From NCBI GenBank assembly GCA_002419215.1, contig DIFQ01000085.1:1-58169 (forward strand): DNA of 58,169 bases. The letters are read 5' to 3'. A model generated the notes under the pieces. It was not told where the DNA came from. It saw only the letters and a list, made by a program, of their open reading frames with translations, and did not search any database. The stretch is from Syntrophaceae bacterium UBA5744. Lineage in GTDB: Bacteria > Desulfobacterota > Syntrophia > Syntrophales > UBA2192. Within the stretch, counting starts at the first letter, position 1, and every line of letters starts with the position of its first letter. Made by a program: the position numbers and the translations under genes. This document shows positions 27,690 to 35,915 of this stretch, one piece after another.

Positions 27690-28346
27690 TCACCCCTCGA
27701 TGCTCACCAGCCCCTCGCGGACGGCATACTTCGTCAGCTCGGCGATGCTTCGCATGTTGAGCTTCTCCATCATGTTCCGGCGGTGGGTCTCGACGGTCTT
27801 GACGCTGACGTTGAGGTGCGAGGCAATCTCCTTGGCCGCCATCCCCTCGGCCAGAAGCTGGAGGACCTCGCGCTCGCGGGGCGTGAGCAAGGAACCCGAT
27901 CCATGGGAAGGCCCCGGCGCCTTGTCGAGATACCCCTTGACCACCACCTCGGCGATCCTCGGGCTGAGGTACGTGTTCCCGCCCGCCACATTGCGGATGG
28001 CCGTGGCCAATTCCTCGAAGGCGCAATCCTTGAGAAGGTAGCCGCACGCCCCGGCCTCGAGCATGCCCAGCACATAGCGCCGGTCGGAGTGCATCGAGAG
28101 GCCTATGATCCGGACCCCGGGGGTCTCTTCCATGATCTTCCGCGTGGCGTCAATCCCGTTCATGTCCGGCATGGTCACGTCCATGATCACCACGTTCGGG
28201 TGGAGCTTCTGGGCCAGCCGGACCGTTTTGCGGCCGTTTTCCGCCTCGGCGACCACCTCCATGTTGGCTTCCTTTTCGATCAGCGTCTTGAGTCCGTCCC
28301 GGATGATCTTGTGGTCATCGGCAAGCAAAACCCGTATGGTCGACAT
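27690..28346 (-). CDS. NarL/FixJ-family response regulator
   Basis: A 218-residue two-domain regulator: receiver with D56 phosphoacceptor (NVVIMDVTMPDMNG) and a LuxR-type HTH beginning LTPREREVLQLLAEGM with VSVKTVETHRRNMMEKL as recognition region. It is convergent with the giant kinase gene and only 70 bases from its end, so the two are the obvious cognate pair because the kinase belongs to the class that phosphorylates NarL-type proteins. Start at ATG 28346 is supported by AGGAGCGAAGAG; ATG 28379 is possible. Targets unknown. Confidence 0.92.
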   Translation of the reverse strand: MSTIRVLLADDHKIIRDGLKTLIEKEANMEVVAEAENGRKTVRLAQKLHPNVVIMDVTMPDMNGIDATRKIMEETPGVRIIGLSMHSDRRYVLGMLEAGACGYLLKDCAFEELATAIRNVAGGNTYLSPRIAEVVVKGYLDKAPGPSHGSGSLLTPREREVLQLLAEGMAAKEIASHLNVSVKTVETHRRNMMEKLNMRSIAELTKYAVREGLVSIEG

Positions 28347-28893
28347 CTCTCTTCGCTCCTGTTGTCTTCTTTCCCGCATGTCTCGTTGGGGTGATTACGC
28401 CACTCCCGGGGGTCCGGAAGCCGGCGCCGTCATAGACTGCCAGCCGTTGAGGTGTTTTTGCCTCTTTTCGGTATGGAAAGATTTTTCCCCGCACCGGCAT
28501 GCCCGACAGGCGCGTGAGGGGTGCAGCGCTTCGCAATCCCGACGATTGGATTATTGATTAATTTATACCACTGAAGACCAGCGGGCAAAATGGGGATTAA
28601 CCCGATGTGCCTTCAGTTTAATCCTGATCCTTTCTCATCCTTTTCCTTAGACGGCCCTGAGGGATTTTCCCGCCTCAAATCATGTTTACGCAGATGGATT
28701 AAACTTTAAGGAACGGTAAAATATCGTCACCGACCCCCCGATCCGGCAGGACAGAGCCGGTGATGCGCGGTGACGGAATTGAAAATAACATGATCACGCT
28801 CTGCCTGCAACCGAATGACATCCCTCAGCCCCAAAACGGGAATGACATTCCGGGATCGATGACCAACGGCATGAATATAAAAAGGAGGGCGCC
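28347..28893. other. Long intergenic region
   Basis: About 545 bases between a minus-strand regulator and a plus-strand small gene. It is clearly more AT-rich around 28550-28720, as expected for promoters. No hairpin with T-run, tRNA or supported open frame. Confidence 0.4.
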
Positions 28894-29136
28894 ATGAAAG
28901 GGTATCAACACCAGATCGAGAAGTGGATGGCGGAAAACCGCAACCGGATGGTGCAGTGTCCCAATCAGCCCGGCCGTCTGCTGATTACGGAGAAGAGTTG
29001 CTGGGAGAGGCAGCTCCGGGCGAGAAAGGAAAATCTCGACGACGTGATGAGCGGGGACGTTTTCGATTACATGTACAAAAAGGGGCTCTCCATCTGCCTG
29101 ACCTGCAGCGCCTTGAGAAAGGCGAAGGCGGCTTGA
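28894..29136 (+). CDS. Small cysteine-containing protein
   Basis: An 80-residue protein with strong start evidence (AAAAGGAGGGCGCC before ATG). Four cysteines occur in two groups: VQCPNQ at 22, KSCWER at 36 and the pair CLTC at 69-72. This could be a small zinc-binding fold, but the spacing does not match a family that I know. OsmC follows on the same strand 150 bases later, so a redox link is possible but unproven. Confidence 0.65.
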   Translation: MKGYQHQIEKWMAENRNRMVQCPNQPGRLLITEKSCWERQLRARKENLDDVMSGDVFDYMYKKGLSICLTCSALRKAKAA

Positions 29137-29289
29137 CGGACGTTGTCCCCGGTGGCCCAGGCCTTGCTTTCCCTCCAAACGTTCCGTCTTCACCCGCCAT
29201 GGAGAGCGATGGGATCAGCCCTTCCGCTCCGGAAAAGGCAGGGGAAATTCTTGTCAGCAACATGAACCCATGTCGGGAAGGAGGAAACC

Positions 29290-29880
29290 ATGACAAAGGA
29301 TAACATCTTGAACGGGATCAATGTGACCAAACTGACGGGGACAATCGACGCAATCCGGAAGAACCCGGAGATCGCAAAGTTCAAATTCCGTGCAACCAAC
29401 CAGTGGATGGAGGGCACCCACAACCGCGCGACGGTCAAGGACTTCTACGGGGCCCTGCAGGAAGACACGTCACGCAAACCGCTCGTTTTCGAGATCGACG
29501 AGCCGCCGGTGCTGCTGGGCAACAACGTGGGGGCAAACCCCGTCGAGTACGTTCTCGTCGGCCTCTCGGGATGCCTGACCACGAGCCTCATCGCGCAGGC
29601 CGCCGTCCGGGGGATCGAGATCAGGGGACTTTCGATGCGGCTGGAAGGAGATCTGGACCTGCGCGGGTTTCTCGGGATTTCGGAAGACGTGAAGGTCGGC
29701 TATGAGGGGATACGCGTGTATTTCAAAATCGATGCCGATATCCCGGAGGACAAGAAGGAAGAGCTCGTCCGATTGGCCGCGAAATACTCTCCCGTCTACA
29801 ACACGGTGGCCAACCCGGTGCCGGTCAAGGTGCTCCTGGACAAGGGGGAGTCTCTGAGCAGGACATCGGCCGCTGCCTGA
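29290..29880 (+). CDS. OsmC-family protein
   Basis: A 196-residue protein of the OsmC/Ohr fold, thiol peroxidases that reduce organic hydroperoxides. The peroxidatic cysteine is C95 in VGLSGCLTTSL. The position of the second, resolving cysteine appears to be serine (S167 in KYSPVYNTVANPVP), which is seen in some OsmC-like relatives and suggests a different mechanism or a non-peroxidase function. The N-terminal 40 residues extend beyond the fold. Start is supported by GGAAGGAGGAAACC. A good terminator follows. Confidence 0.87.
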   Translation: MTKDNILNGINVTKLTGTIDAIRKNPEIAKFKFRATNQWMEGTHNRATVKDFYGALQEDTSRKPLVFEIDEPPVLLGNNVGANPVEYVLVGLSGCLTTSLIAQAAVRGIEIRGLSMRLEGDLDLRGFLGISEDVKVGYEGIRVYFKIDADIPEDKKEELVRLAAKYSPVYNTVANPVPVKVLLDKGESLSRTSAAA

Positions 29881-29907
29881 TGAGAGCTGGACCGACAACT
29901 CAGAGGA

Positions 29908-29940
29908 GCGGCGGGATCGTGAGGTCCCGCCGCCCTTTTT
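29908..29940 (+). terminator. Intrinsic terminator of osmC-like gene
   Basis: GCGGCGGGA and TCCCGCCGC form a 9-bp stem with an 8-base loop, followed by CC and TTTTT. The remaining 278 bases to the universal stress gene hold nothing that I could identify. Confidence 0.92.
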
Positions 29941-30218
29941 CGTGCGACGATCGGCGCAAGCGGCGCCATCGTCGGCACCGTCTGTCCTCCGACAAGGAAG
30001 TGCCGCCCGGGGGAAGGGGCCCCGTCGGCGGCACTCGAGGAGGGGACTCAGAAGCTGCACGATACGATGAGGGTCCATCGTACCCCCTGCGCGGAGGGGG
30101 GTACAATCCTCCAGCGCCTGACATTCAGAAATCAAGACCCTGATGGGTTCGCGGGCGGACGATCCCCTTCGCCGATCCCACAGCGCCCTGCCGGTATCAC
30201 AACGAAGAGGCGACGTGC

Positions 30219-30662
30219 TCAGCGGACGAGAAGGACCGGGCATTTGGCCTCGCGCATCACCCGCTCGGCCACGCTGCCGATGACGCTCTTGAGGAGGCCT
30301 GTCCGGCCGTGGGAGGCGATGACGATGAGATCGGCCTTTCTCTCCTGCTGCTCCTTGAGGATCTCCTCGTAGGGGGTGCCCGACTTGACATCGAAGGTCA
30401 CTTCGATTTTCCTGGACTGCAGGATCTTGTTCGCCTCCTCCTGCATTTTCTTCGTGGCCTCCTTCTCGCTGTCGGACTGGACCTTCATCATGGTCTCGAT
30501 GGGGATGCAGTAGTCGATGGCGCACTGCTGAAGCTTGTCGACGACGTGCAGGAGATAGATCTTCGCGTTGTTCTGCGTCGCGATGTCCACGGCCTCCTTC
30601 ACGGCCCGGTCCGAGTACTCGGAAAAATCCGTGGGAACGAGGATGGCTTTCGGTGCAAACAT
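30219..30662 (-). CDS. Universal stress protein, UspA family
   Basis: A 147-residue single-domain Usp. Starts APKAILVPTDFSEYSDRAVK, the typical first strand with the conserved Asp, and carries the ATP-binding motif G-R-T-G, nine residues, G-S in SHGRTGLLKSVIGSVAERV, so it should bind ATP like MJ0577-type proteins. The C-terminus CPVLLVR is canonical. Start is ATG 30662 with AAAGGAGG upstream. Usually induced under starvation or stress. Confidence 0.92.
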   Translation of the reverse strand: MFAPKAILVPTDFSEYSDRAVKEAVDIATQNNAKIYLLHVVDKLQQCAIDYCIPIETMMKVQSDSEKEATKKMQEEANKILQSRKIEVTFDVKSGTPYEEILKEQQERKADLIVIASHGRTGLLKSVIGSVAERVMREAKCPVLLVR

Positions 30663-31082
30663 GACAGACCTCCTTTCTTCAAGTTGGGTGAGCGGGTTAC
30701 ACTTTATTCTAATACAGGGGACCCCGTTTACCATTGGCGGCAGGATGAGTCGTTCTGCCCAAATCCCTTAGGATCGACTCAGGGATTGGATGAGCCCTGT
30801 GATGCCGCCGTGCATTACAGGAATTGCAGGGCAGGCGATGCCGAAGCGGGCCGGAAAACCATGGGGGCCTGCGTGCAGGTTCTCCACGACGTGGAGAGGC
30901 CTTCCGACGATGCGCAGGGGCGGCCCGCTCACGGGACTTCACGGGAAGAGCATCATCACGAAAAAAGGGTGGGCGAGCCGGTCAAAGATCGCTATGATGG
31001 CGATGCAGGGAAGGACGCCGCCCGTGCGGGAGGGGGGAGATCCTTCCTCTGAGACTTTTTACAACACTCCGGAGAGGTGCCG
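30663..31082. other. Intergenic region with a broken minus-strand frame
   Basis: About 420 bases. On the minus strand a continuous frame of about 90 codons from near 31040 to 30780 is interrupted once by TGA at 30939-30941 (upstream part ends DRLAHPFFVMMLFP, downstream part begins SPVSGPPLRIVGRPLHVVEN). It has no clear start and no family that I can name; it may be a gene relic or chance. The rest must contain promoters. Confidence 0.3.
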
Positions 31083-31871
31083 ATGAGCGAAAAGAAGATC
31101 ATCGTGGAGAGAAGAGGCCATGTGCTCCTCATGGGGCTCAACCGCCCCGACAAGATGAACGCATTCGATGTGGAGATGTACCGGGAGCTGGCCGCGGCCC
31201 TCGGGGAGCTTCACCGCGACGGGGAGCTTCGATGCGGCCTGCTGCATGCCCACGGAAAGCATTTCACGGCCGGACTCGATCTTCCCCGGTGGGCCCCGTT
31301 TTTCAGCGAGGCGAGATTTCCCGAACTGCCTGCGGGCGCATGCGACCCCTTCGGTCTCGACGAGACAAGGCGGGTGGGCAAGCCCGTGGTCATGGCCGCC
31401 CAGGGGATCTGCTACACCATCGGCCTGGAGCTCATGCTCGCCATGGATATCCGTGTCGCGGCCGCGGATGTGCGATTCGGGCAGATCGAGGTGAGGCGAG
31501 GGATTTACGCCGTGGGGGGCGCAACGGTGCGCCTGCATCGGGAGATCGGGTGGGGAAACGCCATGCGCTACCTGCTCACGGGCGACGAGATCGACGCAGG
31601 CGAGGCTCTGCGCCTCGGCCTCGTGCAGGAGGTGACCGAGCCGGGCCGGCAGTTCGACCGGGCCCTGGAGATCGCCGGGAAAGTGTCCAGGCAGGCGCCC
31701 CTGGGCGTCCAGGCATCGCTTGCCTCGGCCAGGCGGGCCCGTTCGGAGGGAGACAGGGCGGCCATCGCGCGGCTGCTGCCGGATCTCGTGCCCATCATGG
31801 CAAGCGACGATGCCGCCGAGGGGGTCCGGTCCTTCATCGAGAGGCGGGAGGCCCGGTTCAAAGGCCGCTGA
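31083..31871 (+). CDS. Enoyl-CoA hydratase/isomerase (crotonase) family protein
   Basis: A 262-residue crotonase. The two oxyanion-hole segments are visible: KHFTAGLDL near residue 61 and AAQGICYTIGLELMLAMDI near 105-123, with the glutamate of GLEL aligned to the first catalytic Glu of enoyl-CoA hydratase. The usual second glutamate region is altered (GQIEVRRGIYAVGGA), so the exact reaction (hydration, isomerisation or other) is uncertain. Start ATG 31083 has GGAGAGG. No fatty-acid oxidation genes are adjacent; the thiolase-like gene at 36685 is the nearest related function. Confidence 0.85.
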   Translation: MSEKKIIVERRGHVLLMGLNRPDKMNAFDVEMYRELAAALGELHRDGELRCGLLHAHGKHFTAGLDLPRWAPFFSEARFPELPAGACDPFGLDETRRVGKPVVMAAQGICYTIGLELMLAMDIRVAAADVRFGQIEVRRGIYAVGGATVRLHREIGWGNAMRYLLTGDEIDAGEALRLGLVQEVTEPGRQFDRALEIAGKVSRQAPLGVQASLASARRARSEGDRAAIARLLPDLVPIMASDDAAEGVRSFIERREARFKGR

Positions 31872-31896
31872 AGGACCGTGCAGGGCGCTGAAACGA

Positions 31897-31934
31897 AAGA
31901 GGGATTCCGCTTGTGCGAAATCCCTCTTTTTTCA
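31897..31934. terminator. Bidirectional terminator
   Basis: AAAGAGGGATT and AATCCCTCTTT form a perfect 11-bp stem with T-runs on both strands, between the convergent crotonase and radical SAM genes. Confidence 0.9.
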
Positions 31935-31953
31935 TCCGTTGCCGCAGGCGCCG

Positions 31954-33261
31954 CTAGAGACGGCAGCCCTCTTCGAAGTAGCGGGCGTTGAGCTTCCGGC
32001 CGATGTTCATGACGACCGTGTGGACCTTGTCGCGCCTGGTCGCCAGGGCCCGCTTGGCAATGGAGCGCATCGAATAAAAGGCGTGATAGGTCCGGATGTA
32101 GCCCTCCGTGAGCTCCTTTTTGGACATGTGGGCGGGCCTGATCACGACGTGGTTGGCATCGTAACGGGACCAGTTGAAGTGCTCGATGCGGTCGTTTGCC
32201 TTCATTTCATCGAAGAGTTTTGTCCCGGGCAGGGGCGTCAGGACGTAGAAGTTTGCGCACTCCAGCCGGTTTCCGATGCAGAAGTCGAGGGTCCGGTCGA
32301 ACACGTCCGGTCCGTCGTTGTCGAGACCGAACATGAAAGAACCCAGGATTTTGATCCCCGAGCGATGGATGGTGGCGATGGATTGCTCGTATTCCGGCGC
32401 GCGGTTCAGCTTCGCCTTGCCCAGGGACCTGAGATTCTCCACGCTCGTCGTCTCGAAACCCATGAAGAGCCACTTGCAGCCGCTGCGCGCAGCGAGATCC
32501 AGCAGCTCCGGGTCCCGCGCCAGCCGCAGGTCCCCCTGTCCGACCCACCGGCGCTTCAGCGGGATCAGGGCCCGGAAGAGCTCCTTCGAGCGCTCCGAGT
32601 GCCCGAACATGTTGTCGTCGATAAAGAGCAGGTCCCCGGGCGGCAGGGCCTTGATCTCGTCGATCACTTCCTCGACGGGGCGAAACCGGAATTTCGATCC
32701 CCAGAACTCGGTGACGGCGCAGTAGTTACACCGGTTGGGGCAGCCCCGCGAGGTCTCGACGACATTCTGGAAGGAGTAGGCGCCGGGCTTCAGCAGATCG
32801 AGGCGGGGGCGGGGCAGGCCGGCAAGATCATGCAGCCTCTCCGCACGATAGCTCCTCTGCAGCCTCCCGGCGAAAAAGTCGTCCAGCAGGTCGTTCCAGG
32901 CGTACTCGGCCTCGCCGATCACGATGGCATCGGCATGCTCCAGAGCCTCGTCCTGCAGGAAAAAGACGTGCATGCCCCCGAGAATGACTTTCACTCCCCT
33001 GCGGCGGAAGCCGTCGGCGATCTCGTAGCCGCGAAGGGCCGTACAGGTCATGAGGGAGATCCCGACGAGGTCCGCGTCGACGGCGTCAAAATTGATCTCC
33101 TCGACATTTTCGTCGAGGATGCGCACGTCGAACCGGTCGTCGGCATGGGCGGCAAGGATGGGCAGGTTCAGCTGGGCGACGGAGGACTTGGTCCGTCGCC
33201 TGGAGATGAGGCGGTCCTTGTCGGGGGACGGGTGTATCAGTACAAGTTTCGGTTTGGTCAT
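31954..33261 (-). CDS. B12-binding-domain radical SAM protein
   Basis: A 435-residue radical SAM enzyme. The 4Fe-4S motif is C174-PNR-C178-NY-C181 in SRGCPNRCNYCAV. The first 140 residues form a Rossmann-like region of the B12-binding type (LVGISLMTCTALRGYEIADG and VILGGMHVFF), but I do not see the DXHXXG motif needed for classical cobalamin ligation. The architecture is shared by lipid and natural-product modifying enzymes (for example HpnJ/HpnP and BchE-like groups). Substrate unknown. Start codon ATG 33261 lacks a strong ribosome site; a GTG three codons earlier is possible. Confidence 0.87.
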   Translation of the reverse strand: MTKPKLVLIHPSPDKDRLISRRRTKSSVAQLNLPILAAHADDRFDVRILDENVEEINFDAVDADLVGISLMTCTALRGYEIADGFRRRGVKVILGGMHVFFLQDEALEHADAIVIGEAEYAWNDLLDDFFAGRLQRSYRAERLHDLAGLPRPRLDLLKPGAYSFQNVVETSRGCPNRCNYCAVTEFWGSKFRFRPVEEVIDEIKALPPGDLLFIDDNMFGHSERSKELFRALIPLKRRWVGQGDLRLARDPELLDLAARSGCKWLFMGFETTSVENLRSLGKAKLNRAPEYEQSIATIHRSGIKILGSFMFGLDNDGPDVFDRTLDFCIGNRLECANFYVLTPLPGTKLFDEMKANDRIEHFNWSRYDANHVVIRPAHMSKKELTEGYIRTYHAFYSMRSIAKRALATRRDKVHTVVMNIGRKLNARYFEEGCRL

Positions 33262-33337
33262 GTCGGTCACCGATTGGCTGGCGGGAAAGACGACGGACCT
33301 CACCCCGCGGGGGGAGGTCCGGTTTCTTCCCTGCGGC

Positions 33338-33691
33338 CTAGTAACGCCGCCCGCCGCCGCCACCCGGCCTTCCGGGGCCCCGGCCGAATCCGCCCGGACG
33401 GGGACGGCTGTCCCTGCCGAATCCGCCGCCTGCCGGCCGATCCTTCGGGGGCTTGGCTTCGCTGACGACGATGACCTTGCCGTGAAGCTCGCCGCCGTTG
33501 AAGGACTCGATGGCCTTGCGGGCGCCTTCGTCGGTTTCCATCTCCACGAACCCGAAGCCCTTGTTCAGGCCCGTCATCCGGTCCTTGATGAGGCTTACCG
33601 ACAAGATCGTGCCGGCCTGGGCAAAATTGAAACGCAGTTCCTCTTCCGTCGCCTCACTCGAGAGGTTTCCGACGTATAGTTTCTTGCTCAT
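33338..33691 (-). CDS. RRM-type RNA-binding protein
   Basis: A 117-residue protein with one RNA recognition motif: RNP2 is LYVGNL (residues 5-10) and RNP1 is KGFGFVEM (about 44-51). The last 35 residues are Gly/Arg/Pro-rich and probably disordered, ending GGGGGRRY. Similar proteins in cyanobacteria and other bacteria are cold-induced RNA chaperones. The cold-shock gene lies just upstream on the same strand, giving a small RNA-binding cluster. Start supported by AAAGGAG. Confidence 0.93.
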   Translation of the reverse strand: MSKKLYVGNLSSEATEEELRFNFAQAGTILSVSLIKDRMTGLNKGFGFVEMETDEGARKAIESFNGGELHGKVIVVSEAKPPKDRPAGGGFGRDSRPRPGGFGRGPGRPGGGGGRRY

Positions 33692-33798
33692 GTTTGTCTC
33701 CTTTCATTCTTCTGTCTTCCTCAGGACCTTCCAGGGTCAGGGGACAGTAACCCCTGCATGCAAGCAGCAGAGGAGGGATCGATCGGAAGATCCAGCAA

Positions 33799-33833
33799 GG
33801 GCACTTTCCCCTGTCCTGAGCGGGAAAGTGCCC
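33799..33833 (-). terminator. 12-bp perfect hairpin after csp
   Basis: GGGCACTTTCCC and GGGAAAGTGCCC flank an 11-base loop. It lies about 20 bases past the csp stop codon. There is no T-run, so it may end or protect the csp transcript rather than act as a standard terminator. Confidence 0.55.
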
Positions 33834-33851
33834 CCTGAGTATTGGGTCGGC

Positions 33852-34052
33852 CTAGAGCGCCCTCACATTCGCTGCCGCGGGGCCTTTCTGGCCCTGCTCG
33901 ACTTCGAAGCTCACGCGCTGGCCCTCTTGTAGGGTCCTGAAGCCGCTGTCCTGGATCGCGCTGAAGTGCACGAAGACGTCATTGCCTTCGCTGGTCTCGA
34001 TGAAACCGAAGCCCTTGCGCTCATTGAACCATTTGACTTTTCCTTCTGACAT
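33852..34052 (-). CDS. csp: Cold-shock domain protein
   Basis: A 66-residue CspA-type protein with RNP1 KGFGFI and RNP2 VFVHF, starting MSEGKVKWFNERKG. It binds single-stranded RNA and DNA, melting RNA structures at low temperature or acting as a general RNA chaperone. The start has GAAAGGAGG. Upstream on the same strand is a terminator-like hairpin in the likely 5' leader, and downstream a perfect hairpin; both could regulate it. Which csp paralogue it is cannot be told. Confidence 0.95.
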   Translation of the reverse strand: MSEGKVKWFNERKGFGFIETSEGNDVFVHFSAIQDSGFRTLQEGQRVSFEVEQGQKGPAAANVRAL

Positions 34053-34104
34053 TGCCGTTATCCTCCTTTCGAAAATTTTTCAGGCGGATAAAAAACAACG
34101 GCAG

Positions 34105-34140
34105 AAATAAAAAAACCACCACTTTGAAGAGCATGGTGGT
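34105..34140 (-). terminator. Terminator-like hairpin upstream of csp
   Basis: On the minus strand ACCACCA, a 12-base loop and TGGTGGT are followed by seven T (TTTTTTTATTT). It ends 53 bases before the csp start codon and no minus-strand gene precedes it. It could end an unseen small RNA or be an attenuator in the csp leader. Confidence 0.65.
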
Positions 34141-34412
34141 CAACCTCTACACGACAAAATGTTCACATCCGGCCCAGATCACAGCGGGAGTTCTCAAAAA
34201 GGACTCACCGATGCAAGTTGTGCAATGCTACACGGCTTTCCCCCCGGGGTCAAGGGTTATTTCCTTTCTCATTTCCCCGCTCCCGGGCTGCCGGAATCGC
34301 GAGCCCGGTTCACGAAACGAGTCTGCTTGATCGAGAATGCCGATTCCCCTATACTGCCGTCCATGGATGCGAAAAGACGCAAGGGCAACAAGGAAAGAGG
34401 GCAACGGCCATG

Positions 34413-34541
34413 ATGACCGGGGAGCGGGTTGTCGCGAGCATCAAAAAAATGCGGCCGAGGCCAGGCGCATCGCCGGGGTCGCGGCGGAACTCACTGAACC
34501 GGCACCGGCGAAAAAATAGGCCCCGCAGGAGCAGGATGTGA
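34413..34541 (+). CDS. Possible small ORF coupled to the permease, with A7 slippery run
   Basis: Uncertain. From ATG 34413 one frame gives 42 residues and stops at 34539-34541, overlapping the permease GTG by four bases. After the A7 run at 34443-34449 a shift would instead give NAAEARRIAGVAAELTEPAPAKK ending at TAG 34517-34519, which looks much more protein-like. It may be a small gene with a frameshift, a slippage product, or chance. Confidence 0.3.
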   Translation: MTGERVVASIKKMRPRPGASPGSRRNSLNRHRRKNRPRRSRM

Positions 34542-35794
34542 CTCCGCAAAGAAGTCTGGGGCTCACGAGCGCCACGGCCCTCGTCATTGCAAACATGATC
34601 GGGGCGGGCGTTTTCACCACGAGCGGCTTTCTGCTCGCCGATCTCGGCTCGCCGTGGTATGTGCTGGCCGCCTGGGCCGTCGGGGGCGTGCAGGCGGCCC
34701 TCGGGGCGATGTGCTACGGGGCGCTTGCTCGGCGCATCCCCGAATCCGGCGGCGAGTACCTCTTTCTGTCCCGCACCCTGCACCCTGCGGCGGGATACGT
34801 GGCGGGGTGGCTCTCCCTGCTCGTCGGCTTCTCGGCCCCGATTGCGGCGGCGGCTTTCGCCTTCGGCGCCTATGCAAGGCCCTGGTTCGGGGGCGCCCCG
34901 CCTCCCCTGGCGGGCACCGTCCTGATCCTGGCCTTTGCAGCCGTGCACGCCGCAGAGGTCCGGCGGGGCGCGCAGGTACAGAACGGGGCGGTGCTCGCCA
35001 AGGTCATCCTGATCGTCGTCTTTGTCGCGATCGCCGCCTGCAGGATCGAACTTCCGGCAGCTCAACCCGATCCCCCCTTCCCGGTTGCGGTCTTCGGCGT
35101 CTCTCTCATCTGGATCTCCTTCAGCTATTCCGGTTGGAACGCAGCGATATACATCGGCGGTGAGATCAAAGACCCGGAGCGGACGATCCCGCGTTCGCTG
35201 ATCCTCGGCACGGCGCTGGTCACGCTTCTCTACCTGGGGCTAAACGCCGTCTTTGTCTTTTCCGCCCCCGTCGCCGAGCTGGCCGGCAAGCTCGAGGTGG
35301 GCCGCATTGCGGCGAGGGCCGTCGGCGGGGCCTTGATGGAGGAGGCCGTGGCGGGCCTGATCGCCGTTGTGCTTGTCAGCAGCGTCTCGTCGCTGGTGAT
35401 GGCGGGCCCCCGCGTCTACGCGCAGATGGCCCTCGACGGGGTACTGCCCCGGTGGCTTGCCGCAGCATCGGGCCCCCCGAGAGCGTCCATTGCCCTGCAG
35501 GCGGGGCTTGCCCTTCTCTTTCTCTGGAGCGCAACCTTCGATGCGCTTCTCACCTGGATCGGATTCACCCTGAGCATCAGTACGGCGGCAACCGTGGCCG
35601 CCCTGATCGTTTTGCGAAAGCGGGAAGGGAAATCCCTGGCCGTGCCCGGTTACCCCGTCGTCCCCTGGCTTTTCCTCGCCGGGGTCGTGGCCATGACGGC
35701 CTTCACGGTGTTGCAGCGGCCGCTGGAAAGCCTCGTGGGGTTTGCGACCCTTGCCGCGGGACTGGCGGCATGGCGGCTTCAAAAGGAGAAGTGA
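34538..35794 (+). CDS. APC-family amino acid permease
   Basis: A 418-residue inner-membrane transporter with about 12 helices. The first helix carries the APC substrate motif IANMIGAGVFTTSGF and the region YSGWNAAIYIGGEIKDPERTIPRSL is the signature after helix 6; helix 8 has SSLVMAGPRVYAQMALDG. It probably imports or exchanges an amino acid or amine with protons. The start is a GTG (ATG at 34536 is followed directly by a stop), with AGGAGCAG upstream. No catabolic gene next to it indicates the substrate. Confidence 0.9.
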   Translation: MTPQRSLGLTSATALVIANMIGAGVFTTSGFLLADLGSPWYVLAAWAVGGVQAALGAMCYGALARRIPESGGEYLFLSRTLHPAAGYVAGWLSLLVGFSAPIAAAAFAFGAYARPWFGGAPPPLAGTVLILAFAAVHAAEVRRGAQVQNGAVLAKVILIVVFVAIAACRIELPAAQPDPPFPVAVFGVSLIWISFSYSGWNAAIYIGGEIKDPERTIPRSLILGTALVTLLYLGLNAVFVFSAPVAELAGKLEVGRIAARAVGGALMEEAVAGLIAVVLVSSVSSLVMAGPRVYAQMALDGVLPRWLAAASGPPRASIALQAGLALLFLWSATFDALLTWIGFTLSISTAATVAALIVLRKREGKSLAVPGYPVVPWLFLAGVVAMTAFTVLQRPLESLVGFATLAAGLAAWRLQKEK

Positions 35795-35805
35795 AGAAAG
35801 TGTCT

Positions 35806-35869
35806 AAGTGTCTGAGTGAAAAAGTGAAGAGAATGAAAATAAATTTTTTGTTCCGTCACTCAGACACTT
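35806..35869. repeat. Inverted repeat between permease and methyltransferase
   Basis: AAGTGTCTGAGTGA (35806-35819) and its exact complement (35856-35869) flank 36 AT-rich bases; a shorter outer pair AGAAAGTG/CACTTTCT extends the stem. Related short words (AGTGTCT, CACTCA) repeat within the arms. It lies between two same-strand genes and may end or attenuate the permease transcript. Confidence 0.75.
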
Positions 35870-35915
35870 CTGCACTCAAACACTCATGCACTTTCTTGGA
35901 GCAGGAGGCACTGGC

